This document shows, piece after piece, positions 33,436 through 43,033 of a stretch of DNA of 64,000 nt. Position 1 is the first letter of the stretch; each line of letters begins with the position of its first letter. Source of the stretch: an uncultured Clostridia bacterium (lineage in GTDB: Bacteria > Bacillota > Clostridia > Oscillospirales > Acutalibacteraceae). The stretch covers positions 62,001 through 126,000 of the forward strand of contig CALHND010000002.1 of the NCBI GenBank assembly GCA_938034875.1, in the 5' to 3' direction. Made by a program: the position numbers and the translations under genes. Under the pieces are notes generated by a model, which worked only from the letters and a program-made list of their open reading frames with translations, was not told the DNA's origin and did not search any database.

Positions 33436-36400
33436 TTACGAATCAATTGTTGAAATGCAAAGTGTTGTTTCTTCAAGAACATCAAGCAGTGTAGCAACTG
33501 TATCAAGCGACGTAAAGATATTGACATTATTTTCAGTTGCAAGCCGTCTGATCTGTCTGCCGTCATCCTCTGTTCTTGTTGAGCCACCGATATCGCTTGT
33601 ATTTATGATATAAGCGATATGACCCTGACGGATTGCCTGCGGAATTTCCTCGCTGCCCTCGCTGATTTTAGCAAGTACATGTGTGCGTATTCCGTTAGAT
33701 TTAAGATATTCTGCTGTACCCTTTGTCGCCTCAATATTGAATCCAAGATTATAGAAACGGCGAATCATCGGCAATGCCTCGTCTTTATCCTTATCTGCTA
33801 CAGTTACAAAAACTGTACCGTAATTTTGAAGTTTCATGCCTGACGCCTGCAACGCTTTATACATTGCTCTGTTCAGCCTGTCATCGTAACCGATTGCTTC
33901 ACCGGTCGATTTCATTTCAGGTGAAAGATAAGCATCCAGTCCGCGAATTTTATTGAACGAGAATACCGGTACCTTTACATACCAGCGATTCTTTTCTTCC
34001 GGATAAATACCGAAAATACCCTGTTCTCTTAAACTCTTTCCAAGTATTACTTCGGTTGCTATGTCTGCCAAACTGTAACCAGTTGATTTTGAAAGGAATG
34101 GCACAGTTCTTGATGAACGAGGATTTACTTCGATAATATAAACATTGTCCTGCTTATCTACAATAAACTGAATGTTGTAAAGTCCAATAATTCCAATGCC
34201 CAGTCCAAGCTTTTTGGCATATTGCAAAATTGTGCCCCTTACATTATCGGATATGCTGAAAGTTGGATAAACGCTGATAGAGTCTCCGCTGTGGATTCCT
34301 GTACGCTCAATAAGCTCCATAATACCCGGTACAAAAACATTTGTGCCGTCGCAAATTGCATCGACCTCAACCTCTTTACCGACAATGTATTTGTCGACTA
34401 AAACAGGTTTATCTTCGTCAACTTCAACTGCTGTTTTAAGGTAGTGGCGGAGCTGCTCCTCGTCTCCGACAATCTGCATTGCCCTGCCGCCAAGAACAAA
34501 GCTCGGTCTTACTAAAACAGGATAACCTATTTCTGCTGCCGCTTTTACTCCATCTTCAATAGCTGTAACGGCTTTGCCCATCGGTTGGGGAATGTCGAGC
34601 TCTTTTAGTATCTTTTCAAACGAATCTCTGTTTTCGGCACGCTCAATAGCTGCACAATCGGTGCCGATTATTTTAACACCGCGGCGGTAAAGCGGATCAG
34701 CAAGATTGATTGCCGTCTGTCCGCCCAAAGATGCAATAACGCCCTCAGGTTTTTCAATTTCGATGATATTCATTACATCCTCGGTTGTCAGCGGCTCAAA
34801 GTAGAGCTTATCCGCGGTGGTGTAATCGGTCGAAACGGTTTCGGGGTTGTTGTTTATGATAATTGCTTCGTATCCCGAATTTTTAATAGTTGTAACGGCA
34901 TGAACAGTGGAATAGTCAAATTCTACGCCCTGACCGATACGAATTGGGCCTGCGCCAAGTACGATGATTTTCTTTTTATCAGAAATGCGAGTATCATTTT
35001 GCTCACCGTAGGTTGAGTAGAAATACGGAATATATGCGCCTGTATGGCATGTATCAACCATTTTGTAAACCGGGAACAGCTTTTCTGCTTTTCTAATATC
35101 AAACACTTCAGTTTCGGATGTGTTCCAGAGCATTGCAATAAATTTATCGCTAAAGCCCATTTTTTTTGCCTGTTTAAGAATTTCGGTATCTTTGGGATTA
35201 TTCTTAATAACTACTTCAAAATCAACAATTCGCTTAATCGCCTCTAAGAAATACGGAGTTATAGCTGTAACCTCATGCAGCTTTTCTACCGTCACTCCAT
35301 TGCGAAGAAGCTGTGCAACAGCATATATACTGTCATCGCGTGTGTCTTTTATATATTCAAGCATTTGCTCGTTTGTTTGTTTTTCAAACTTTGCCATATA
35401 TAGATGGCATACACCGATTTCAAGAGAACGAACCGACTTTAGCATACATTCCTCAAGTGTTGCGCCAATGCCCATTACCTCACCGGTGGCTTTCATCTGT
35501 GTACCAAGGGTGTTGGTTGCAGATGCAAATTTATCAAACGGAAAACGCGGGAATTTTGCAACTACATAGTCAAGACGCGGCTCAAATGCAGCGTTTGTGT
35601 TAGCAATTGCAATCTCTTCAAGCGCCATACCTACGGCAATTTTTGCAGTAACTCTTGCAATCGGGTAACCGCTTGCCTTTGATGCAAGCGCTGAAGAACG
35701 AGAAACGCGCGGATTTACCTCGATAAGATAGTATTCGGAAGAATTGGGGTTGAGTGCGAACTGAACGTTACAGCCACCTTCGATTTTCAGCTCACGAATT
35801 ATTTTAATTGCACTGTCATTTAGCATTTTCAGGTCATGGTCGTTAAGTGTCATAATAGGTGCGACAACTATTGAGTCACCGGTATGAACACCGACAGGAT
35901 CGACATTTTCCATACCGCAAATGGTGATTGCGTGGTCATTTCCATCACGCATAACCTCAAATTCTATTTCCTTATATCCTTTTACGCTCTTTTCAATCAA
36001 AACCTGATGTACGGGCGAAAATTTAAAGGCGTTTGTGCCGATTTCAATCAGTTCATCTTCGTTATTTGCAAATCCACCGCCTGTTCCGCCCAGAGTAAAT
36101 GCGGGGCGCAAAACTACGGGGTATCCTATTCTTTCTGCGGCTGCCTTTGCTTCATCAAGTGAATATGTGATTTCGGAGGGAATTACAGGTTCGCCTATTG
36201 ACTGGCACAGCTCCTTGAACAACTCGCGGTCCTCTGCTCTCTCGATGCTTTCGCTGCTTGTACCGAGCAATTGAACACCGCATTCCTTTAAAATACCCTT
36301 TTTTTCAAGCTGCATTGCAAGGTTCAGTCCGGTCTGGCCGCCGATTCCGGGCACTATTGCATCAGGGCGCTCATAGCGCAGAATTTTTGCAATATATTCA

Positions 36401-36612
36401 AGGGTCAGCGGTTCCATGTAAACTTTATCTGCGATTGTTGTATCGGTCATAATTGTAGCTGGGTTCGAGTTGACCAGAACAACTTCGTAACCCTCCTCTT
36501 TAAGTGCTAAGCACGCCTGTGTACCTGCATAGTCAAACTCCGCTGCCTGTCCGATTACGATAGGGCCGGAGCCGATGATGAGTATTTTCTTTAAGTCTTG
36601 TCTCTTTGCCAT
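33436..36612 (-). CDS. carB: Carbamoyl-phosphate synthase large subunit
   Basis: A 1058-residue enzyme with two ATP-grasp halves (each opening with a KKILIIGSGPI/KKIIVLGAGPI-type segment) and the C-terminal allosteric MGS domain from about residue 930. It makes carbamoyl phosphate from bicarbonate, ATP and ammonia. Its glutaminase partner CarA is normally next door; no carA lies in this operon or elsewhere in the window. Confidence 0.97.
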   Translation of the reverse strand: MAKRQDLKKILIIGSGPIVIGQAAEFDYAGTQACLALKEEGYEVVLVNSNPATIMTDTTIADKVYMEPLTLEYIAKILRYERPDAIVPGIGGQTGLNLAMQLEKKGILKECGVQLLGTSSESIERAEDRELFKELCQSIGEPVIPSEITYSLDEAKAAAERIGYPVVLRPAFTLGGTGGGFANNEDELIEIGTNAFKFSPVHQVLIEKSVKGYKEIEFEVMRDGNDHAITICGMENVDPVGVHTGDSIVVAPIMTLNDHDLKMLNDSAIKIIRELKIEGGCNVQFALNPNSSEYYLIEVNPRVSRSSALASKASGYPIARVTAKIAVGMALEEIAIANTNAAFEPRLDYVVAKFPRFPFDKFASATNTLGTQMKATGEVMGIGATLEECMLKSVRSLEIGVCHLYMAKFEKQTNEQMLEYIKDTRDDSIYAVAQLLRNGVTVEKLHEVTAITPYFLEAIKRIVDFEVVIKNNPKDTEILKQAKKMGFSDKFIAMLWNTSETEVFDIRKAEKLFPVYKMVDTCHTGAYIPYFYSTYGEQNDTRISDKKKIIVLGAGPIRIGQGVEFDYSTVHAVTTIKNSGYEAIIINNNPETVSTDYTTADKLYFEPLTTEDVMNIIEIEKPEGVIASLGGQTAINLADPLYRRGVKIIGTDCAAIERAENRDSFEKILKELDIPQPMGKAVTAIEDGVKAAAEIGYPVLVRPSFVLGGRAMQIVGDEEQLRHYLKTAVEVDEDKPVLVDKYIVGKEVEVDAICDGTNVFVPGIMELIERTGIHSGDSISVYPTFSISDNVRGTILQYAKKLGLGIGIIGLYNIQFIVDKQDNVYIIEVNPRSSRTVPFLSKSTGYSLADIATEVILGKSLREQGIFGIYPEEKNRWYVKVPVFSFNKIRGLDAYLSPEMKSTGEAIGYDDRLNRAMYKALQASGMKLQNYGTVFVTVADKDKDEALPMIRRFYNLGFNIEATKGTAEYLKSNGIRTHVLAKISEGSEEIPQAIRQGHIAYIINTSDIGGSTRTEDDGRQIRRLATENNVNIFTSLDTVATLLDVLEETTLCISTIDS

Positions 36613-36629
36613 TGTAATTTTCCTCCAAA

Positions 36630-37847
36630 CTATTTTCTAATCCATGCGACTTTACCGCCGCGTACTGTTAAAATACATTCACCAAAAACCGTTTCTCCCT
36701 CAAATGGGGTGCTTTTGCCCATTGAAAGAAAACTGCTTGGGTTTACTGTATATTGCTTATTTAAATTCCACACGCAAAAATCGTCATCTCTAAGCGGAAT
36801 ATTAAATCGTTTGCGCGGATTAATGCTCATTAATTCAATTAACTTGTCTAGTTTTATAATGCCCATTTTTACCAGTTTTGTGTAAAGAATTGGAAAAGCT
36901 GTTTCCAATCCAACGACTCCCATCAGGCTATCCTTAAGACCGCGGGATTTCTCCTCTGCGCTGTGTGGTGCATGGTCGGTTGCGATCATGTCGATCGTAC
37001 CGTCCTTTATACCCTCTATCAGTGCCTGCCTATCCTCATAACTTCGAATAGGCGGATTCATTTTGAATCGGCCGTCCTCCATTAACATACTGTCGTCTAA
37101 AACCAAGTAATGTGGTGCTGTTTCGCAGGTTATATCCAGCCCTTCTGATTTTGCTTTGCGTATCAGCTCTACACTTTTCTTTGCAGAAATGTGGCACACA
37201 TGGTACGCACATCCTGTTTCTCTTACAAGCTCAATGTCACGCTCTATCTGCGACCATTCACTTTCACTGCAAATCCCCTTGTGACCGTTTAATTTAGCAT
37301 ACTCGCCGTCGTGAATATATCCTCCGTTCAGCAAACTGTTATCCTCGCAGTGCGCTACAATAACCTTACCGAGTGCTTTTGCGGTGAGCATTGCTTTTTT
37401 CATGGTTTCAGCTGTCTGCACACCTCTGCCATCGTCGGAAAATCCAGCTACAAACGGTGCCATTGATTCCATGTCGGACAGTTTTTCGCCCTTTTGTCCG
37501 ACAGTAATTGAGCCGTAGGGATGAACGCCTATCACAGCCGTTTTTTCAATTGCATTAAGCTGTATGTCAAGATTCTCTTTGCAGTCCGGAACAGGTGATA
37601 AATTCGGCATACTGCATATTTCAGTATAACCCCCGTGTGCTGCAGCAAGACTACCTGATTTTACCTTTTCTTTATAAATAAAACCCGGCTCACGAAGATG
37701 TACATGTACATCAACGAAACCGGGAAATATAACACAATCATTATAAAAAGATGAAAAATTGGCATCTGCGCAACCAACAACAGTGCTGTCAGCAGCGAGT
37801 GCTTTTTTTATCTTTATTTCATTAATTTTGTTAATTGAATAATCCAT
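36630..37847 (-). CDS. pyrC: Dihydroorotase
   Basis: A 405-residue type I dihydroorotase. The metal site starts with VDVHVHLREPGF and is completed by IVAHCED, HVCHIS and ATDHAPH. I chose the ATG at 37847 preceded by AAAGGAGAC; the longer frame runs through the attenuator hairpin. It is the first gene of the pyr operon and directly follows the terminator of the leader. Confidence 0.95.
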   Translation of the reverse strand: MDYSINKINEIKIKKALAADSTVVGCADANFSSFYNDCVIFPGFVDVHVHLREPGFIYKEKVKSGSLAAAHGGYTEICSMPNLSPVPDCKENLDIQLNAIEKTAVIGVHPYGSITVGQKGEKLSDMESMAPFVAGFSDDGRGVQTAETMKKAMLTAKALGKVIVAHCEDNSLLNGGYIHDGEYAKLNGHKGICSESEWSQIERDIELVRETGCAYHVCHISAKKSVELIRKAKSEGLDITCETAPHYLVLDDSMLMEDGRFKMNPPIRSYEDRQALIEGIKDGTIDMIATDHAPHSAEEKSRGLKDSLMGVVGLETAFPILYTKLVKMGIIKLDKLIELMSINPRKRFNIPLRDDDFCVWNLNKQYTVNPSSFLSMGKSTPFEGETVFGECILTVRGGKVAWIRK

Positions 37848-37872
37848 TTTGTCTCCTTTTACGCATAAAAAA

Positions 37873-37895
37873 TGCCTGCCGAAGGTCGGCAGGCA
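37873..37895 (-). terminator. Attenuator terminator in the pyr leader
   Basis: On the minus strand TGCCTGCC pairs with GGCAGGCA, followed by six T, ending 26 bases before the pyrC start. A stable terminator in the leader of a biosynthetic operon is the mark of attenuation. Confidence 0.85.
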
Positions 37896-37952
37896 AAATA
37901 TACACTGAAAAATATATGCAAATATAGTTATTGCATATAAAGTCACTCTATT

Positions 37953-37989
37953 TTTTCTTGCCGATATCTCTGTATCGAATTAAAGAAAA
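37953..37989 (-). promoter_or_regulatory. Candidate PyrR-binding hairpin of the pyr leader
   Basis: On the minus strand a hairpin of CGATA/TATCG closes the hexaloop CAGAGA. Below it an internal bulge (TAATT/GC) and a lower stem TTTTCTT/AAGAAAA follow. A CNGNGA hexaloop on a stem with a 5'-sided internal bulge is the described PyrR recognition element. It lies between the promoter and the terminator at 37873-37895, the expected order for UMP-dependent attenuation. pyrR itself is not in the window. Confidence 0.7.
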
Positions 37990-37999
37990 TGTTTGTATT

Positions 38000-38028
38000 A
38001 TAATAGCACACGAATACCCTGTTGTCAA
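38000..38028 (-). promoter_or_regulatory. Promoter of the pyr operon
   Basis: On the minus strand TTGACA (38028-38023), 17 bases, TATTAT (38005-38000). The -35 box begins 24 bases behind the purL stop and forms the right arm of a small hairpin GTTGTC/GACAAC. Confidence 0.8.
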
Positions 38029-38051
38029 GTTTTCAGACAACAAAATTAGGA

Positions 38052-41000
38052 TTATTTATAATACTTAACTGCTGACTCAAACAGCTTCATGTCATAATTG
38101 CCTGTGACATTTTTATACAGTCCGTTTCCGACACGCTCGGAATGTCCCATTTTACCGATAACTCTGCCGTCAGGTGAAAGTATTCCCTCAACTGCCCACA
38201 TCGAATTATTTGGATTAAAGTGAATGTCATCGGTTGCATTGCCGTTAAGGTCAACATACTGAGTGGCTATCTGTCCATTTTCGGCGAGCTGCTTTAACAC
38301 AGCTTCGTCGGCTATAAAGCGGCCTTCACCATGAGAAATCGGCACATGATATATCTCTCCGACTTTTGTTCCTGCAAGCCACGGTGAATTGTTTGATGCT
38401 ACACGTGTAGCAACAATTCTTGACTGGTGTCTGCCGATTGTGTTGTATGTTAAGGTCGGACAATGCTCATCGGTGTCAATAATCTTGCCGTACGGTACAA
38501 GTCCCAGTTTGACAAGAGCTTGGAATCCATTGCATATGCCGCACATCAGTCCGTCGCGTTTTTCTAGCAGGTTTGTTACCTGTTCTTTTACTGCGGCGTT
38601 GCGGAAAAATGCGGTAATAAATTTACCCGAACCGTCAGGCTCGTCACCGCCGGAAAATCCGCCAGGTATGAAAATTATTTGTGACTGCGCTACCTTATCG
38701 GCAAACTGTTCAACGCTGCGTGCGATGCCGTCAGCAGTAAGATTGTTAATTACGAATATTTCGGCTTCTGCACCAGCATCCCGCGCAGCTTTTGCAGAGT
38801 CAAATTCACAGTTAGTACCCGGAAAAACAGGAATAAGCACGCGTGGCTTTGCAACTTTAACCGCAGGAGCCAAAATTTTGCCTTCGGTATATGAAAGATT
38901 GGCAATTTTTTTACCTTCTGTCGCAATATTGCAAGAATATACGCTATCCAGCTTATTCTCATATGCATTCTGCAGTTCATTAAGTGAAATGCGCTCAGCG
39001 CCGAGTGAAAGCATGCCGTCGTCGGTAATAACACCAACTGTATTTTCAGCATAAATATCCTCTGTAACCTCTAAGATGAAGGAACAATAGCTGTAATCAA
39101 ATATATTCTTTACGGTCATGCTGTCTGAATATTTGAATCCAAAACCGTTACCTATGCACATTTTAAATATTGCTTCACCTATACCACCCATGCACGGAGT
39201 GTAGCATGAAACTGCCTTTTTTGAGCGCATTAGTTCGGTAACTGTTTCAAACAGTTTGAGTAATGATTCAGTTTTTGGCAGTCCGCTTGCGTCACATTCG
39301 GGTCTAAGTACAATTACACGGTTGCCTGCTTTCTTAAACTCGGGTGACACAATGTTTTCAACTTTTGCCGTGGTAACAGCAAAGGATACAAGTGTAGGAG
39401 GTACATCAAGATTTTCAAATGTTCCACTCATGGAGTCTTTACCACCAATTGCAGCTATGCCAAGCTCTTTTTGAGCGCGAAATGCGCCAAGCAGAGCAGC
39501 CAGTGGCTTGCCCCAGCGTAAAGAATCCTTTGCGGGACGCTCAAAATACTCCTGGAATGTCAAATATACATCTTCAAATTTTGCACCGGTTGCAATAAGC
39601 TTGCATACTGACTCAAGTACGGCAGTATATGCGCCGTGGAAAGGGCTCTTTTCGGAAATGAACGGGTTATATCCCCATGCCATTAACGAACAGTCGTCTG
39701 TATGCGCTTTTTCAACCGAGATTTTCTGTACCATTGCCTGAATCGGAGTTTGCTGATACTTTCCGCCAAATGGCATCAGTACCGTACCGGCGCCGATAGT
39801 AGAATCGAAACGCTCGGAAAGTCCACGCTTAGAGCAAATATTCAGGTCGGCAACTGTCTTTTTATATTCCTCACTAAAGCTATCGCCGATTTCCTTAATG
39901 TGCTGCTGCGGTTTCGCAACTGAAATATCAATGTGCTTTTCAGCACCGTTAGAGTTAAGAAACTCACGGCTAATATCTACAATTTTAGCACCGTTCCATG
40001 TCATTGTAAGACGCGGATCTGCTTTTACAACAGCAACAACAGTAGCTTCAAGATTCTCTGAGGCTGCTAAATTAATGAAATTCTGTACATCTTCGGGTGC
40101 GACAACAACAGCCATACGCTCCTGCGATTCGCTGATAGCGAGTTCTGTTCCGTCAAGTCCGTCGTACTTCTTTGGAACGGCATTAAGGTCAATGTCAAGG
40201 CCGTCCGCAAGTTCGCCGATTGCAACCGATACGCCGCCGGCTCCAAAGTCGTTGCAGCGTTTAATCATGCGGCTGGCGTCCTCATTACGGAAAAGACGCT
40301 GAAGCTTGCGCTCTTCGGGTGCGTTACCCTTTTGTACCTCGGCACCGCAGCTTTCGAGCGACTCAAGTGTATGCGACTTTGACGATCCTGTTGCACCGCC
40401 GCAGCCGTCGCGACCTGTGCGTCCACCGAGCAAAATTACTATATCCCCTGCTGCTGGACATTCACGACGAACATTTTTTTCAGGAGCCGCCGCAATAACA
40501 GCGCCAATTTCCATGCGCTTTGCAGCATAGCCATCGTGGTAAATTTCGTCTACTATGCCAGTAGCAAGTCCGATTTGGTTACCATATGAAGAATATCCTG
40601 CGGCGGCAGTTGTTACGATTTTACGCTGTGGCAGCTTGCCTTCCATGGTTTCGTGAACAGGTTTAAGAGGATTTGCCGCACCCGTAACACGCATAGCGCC
40701 GTAAACATAACTACGGCCGGACAGCGGGTCGCGAATTGCGCCGCCGATGCATGTAGCTGCGCCTCCAAATGGCTCAATTTCGGTCGGGTGGTTATGTGTC
40801 TCATTCTTAAACAGAAGCAGCCACGGTTCCTTTTTACCATCAACCTCAACCTCGATTTTTACGGTGCAGGCGTTGATTTCCTCCGACTCATCAAGCTTAT
40901 CGAGCTTTCCTACGCTCTTCAAATATTTTGCGGCAAGTGTACCGATATCCATAAGGTTAATCGGTTTAGTTCTGCCAAGTTGCTTTCTGGTTTCAATATA

Positions 41001-41741
41001 ATCGTTGTATGTATTTTGCAGCAATTCATCTTCAAACGAAACGCTGTCAATAGTTGTCAAAAATGTGGTGTGACGGCAATGATCCGACCAATATGTATCA
41101 ATCATTCGTATTTCGGTAACTGTCGGGTCACGACGCTCGCTTATAAAATACTGCTGACAAAAAGCTATATCATCCTCGTCCATAGCAAGACCGTACTGCT
41201 TTACAAAATCGGCAAGCTGTTCCTTTGTGTAATCACAAAATCCGTCCAGGGTCTCAACCGTTGTAGGTATTTGGTACTCTGTCTGCAATGTATCGACTGT
41301 TTCAAGCGATGCTTCGCGTGATTCAACCGGGTTTATTACATATTTCTTTATCTCAGCTATATTATTCTCGCTCAAATTGCCGTAAATCATATAAACCTTT
41401 GCTGTCCGCACAGTTGGGCGCTCGCCCTGCGATATAATCTGAATGCACTGAGCGGCAGAGTCGGCACGCTGGTCAAACTGACCGGGCAAAAACTCAACAG
41501 CAAATGTGCAGTCAGCGTCAAAATTTACGCTGTCGGTAACATTGTCAAGCTGTGGCTCGGAAAAAACCGTTTTCTTTGCATATTCAAATAACTCACGGTC
41601 GATATTTTCAACATCGTAGCGGTTAATAACACGCACTCCGCTGATACCGTCTATCTGCAAAAGCCCCTTAATATCCGAGAGCAGAGCTGCAGCTTCGTTA
41701 GCAAGTTCCCTTTTCTTTTCAACATACACACGGTAAACCAT
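38052..41741 (-). CDS. purL: Phosphoribosylformylglycinamidine synthase (single chain)
   Basis: A 1229-residue fusion of the PurS-like start, the two-lobed synthase body and a C-terminal class I glutaminase (VFPGTNCEFD and CNGFQALVKLGLVP with the nucleophile Cys). It turns FGAR into FGAM in purine synthesis. Length fits the clostridial form, slightly shorter than the E. coli 1295 residues. ATG overlaps the purD stop (TAATG). It is the last pur gene; no T-rich terminator follows before the pyr promoter. Confidence 0.95.
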   Translation of the reverse strand: MVYRVYVEKKRELANEAAALLSDIKGLLQIDGISGVRVINRYDVENIDRELFEYAKKTVFSEPQLDNVTDSVNFDADCTFAVEFLPGQFDQRADSAAQCIQIISQGERPTVRTAKVYMIYGNLSENNIAEIKKYVINPVESREASLETVDTLQTEYQIPTTVETLDGFCDYTKEQLADFVKQYGLAMDEDDIAFCQQYFISERRDPTVTEIRMIDTYWSDHCRHTTFLTTIDSVSFEDELLQNTYNDYIETRKQLGRTKPINLMDIGTLAAKYLKSVGKLDKLDESEEINACTVKIEVEVDGKKEPWLLLFKNETHNHPTEIEPFGGAATCIGGAIRDPLSGRSYVYGAMRVTGAANPLKPVHETMEGKLPQRKIVTTAAAGYSSYGNQIGLATGIVDEIYHDGYAAKRMEIGAVIAAAPEKNVRRECPAAGDIVILLGGRTGRDGCGGATGSSKSHTLESLESCGAEVQKGNAPEERKLQRLFRNEDASRMIKRCNDFGAGGVSVAIGELADGLDIDLNAVPKKYDGLDGTELAISESQERMAVVVAPEDVQNFINLAASENLEATVVAVVKADPRLTMTWNGAKIVDISREFLNSNGAEKHIDISVAKPQQHIKEIGDSFSEEYKKTVADLNICSKRGLSERFDSTIGAGTVLMPFGGKYQQTPIQAMVQKISVEKAHTDDCSLMAWGYNPFISEKSPFHGAYTAVLESVCKLIATGAKFEDVYLTFQEYFERPAKDSLRWGKPLAALLGAFRAQKELGIAAIGGKDSMSGTFENLDVPPTLVSFAVTTAKVENIVSPEFKKAGNRVIVLRPECDASGLPKTESLLKLFETVTELMRSKKAVSCYTPCMGGIGEAIFKMCIGNGFGFKYSDSMTVKNIFDYSYCSFILEVTEDIYAENTVGVITDDGMLSLGAERISLNELQNAYENKLDSVYSCNIATEGKKIANLSYTEGKILAPAVKVAKPRVLIPVFPGTNCEFDSAKAARDAGAEAEIFVINNLTADGIARSVEQFADKVAQSQIIFIPGGFSGGDEPDGSGKFITAFFRNAAVKEQVTNLLEKRDGLMCGICNGFQALVKLGLVPYGKIIDTDEHCPTLTYNTIGRHQSRIVATRVASNNSPWLAGTKVGEIYHVPISHGEGRFIADEAVLKQLAENGQIATQYVDLNGNATDDIHFNPNNSMWAVEGILSPDGRVIGKMGHSERVGNGLYKNVTGNYDMKLFESAVKYYK

Positions 41742-43012
41742 TATTTTTCCTCCTTTGCCGCTAATGCGCGCTGTCCGATATCATGTCTGTAATATGCATT
41801 CTGAAATTTAATTTGCGGTACAAGCTGATATGCATTTTTAACCGCTTCACTTAATGTATTACCAACTGCGGTTGCTCCAAGCACTCGTCCACCTGCGGTA
41901 AACAGTTTTCCATCTTCTGTGCGTGCTCCGGCTACATACACCTCACCGTCAATATCAGTCGGTATGATAAGCTCAAAACCCGTTTCGTATTTCTGCGGAT
42001 AACCTGACGAGGCCATGACAACACAGCATGCCGATTTATCGGAAAATTTGACCATATCAGCACTAAGTGTGCCGTTGGTCGTAGCCTGCATTATACTGAG
42101 CAGGTCGCTTTCAAGCAATGGTAGAACAACCTGTGTTTCGGGGTCGCCAAAACGACAGTTGTATTCAATTACCTTTGGTCCTTTTTCGGTAAGCATTAGT
42201 CCAAAGTACAGACAGCCCTTAAAAATGCGACCTTCTGCCTCCATTGCGCGTACAGTAGGCAGAAAAATCGTCTGCATACAAATATCAGCAATTTCCTTTG
42301 TATAATACGGATTTGGTGCGATAGTTCCCATTCCACCGGTGTTAAGTCCGGTGTCAAAGTCACCTGCACGCTTATGATCCATTGACGATACCATGGGTAC
42401 AACTGTTTTTCCGTCGGTAAAGGACAAAACAGATACTTCAGGACCGGTCAAAAACTCCTCTACGACGATGCGGTTACCGCTACTGCCAAACACCTTATCT
42501 TCCATTATAGAGCGAACAGCGTCAATGGCATCTTCGCGTGTTTCGGCAATGATAACGCCCTTGCCAAGTGCAAGACCGTCCGCCTTTATTACAGTTGGGA
42601 TAGGTGCAGTTTTCAGGTATTCTACAGCATCCTCGGCGTTATCAAACACCTCATATTCTGCGGTGGGAATACCGTAATTTTTCATAAGGTTTTTAGAAAC
42701 AACCTTACTTCCTTCGATAATTGCAGCATCGGCAGTCGGTCCGAAACACGAAATGCCGATAGCGTTAAGCGCATCAACCGCACCAAGCACCAGCGGATCA
42801 TCGGGTGCTACAACTGCATAGTCGATTTTATTTTCAGACGCAAAAGCTACAATACCATCTATGTCCTTCGCTGCAACAGGCACGCATACAGCGTCTGCTG
42901 CAATGCCGCCGTTACCGGGCAAAGCATATATTTCGGTAACCTTTTCGCTTTGCTTAAGTTTTTTTATGATTGCATGCTCACGACCACCGCCGCCGACAAC
43001 CATTATTTTCAT
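41741..43012 (-). CDS. purD: Phosphoribosylamine-glycine ligase
   Basis: A 423-residue ATP-grasp enzyme, step two of purine synthesis, opening KIMVVGGGGREHA and containing GGMGTIAPNPYY and EYNCRFGDPETQ. I chose the ATG at 43012 over a GTG nine bases upstream that is part of the AGGGTG ribosome signal. Confidence 0.96.
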   Translation of the reverse strand: MKIMVVGGGGREHAIIKKLKQSEKVTEIYALPGNGGIAADAVCVPVAAKDIDGIVAFASENKIDYAVVAPDDPLVLGAVDALNAIGISCFGPTADAAIIEGSKVVSKNLMKNYGIPTAEYEVFDNAEDAVEYLKTAPIPTVIKADGLALGKGVIIAETREDAIDAVRSIMEDKVFGSSGNRIVVEEFLTGPEVSVLSFTDGKTVVPMVSSMDHKRAGDFDTGLNTGGMGTIAPNPYYTKEIADICMQTIFLPTVRAMEAEGRIFKGCLYFGLMLTEKGPKVIEYNCRFGDPETQVVLPLLESDLLSIMQATTNGTLSADMVKFSDKSACCVVMASSGYPQKYETGFELIIPTDIDGEVYVAGARTEDGKLFTAGGRVLGATAVGNTLSEAVKNAYQLVPQIKFQNAYYRHDIGQRALAAKEEK

Positions 43013-43033
43013 ATTAATCACCCTATAATCAAA

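Noticed and set aside
38389..39054. 221-codon plus-strand frame inside purL, and similar long frames opposite purL, carB and gatA
   Set aside because: They are shadows of the codon pattern of well-supported minus-strand genes, with no start signals or recognisable protein features.
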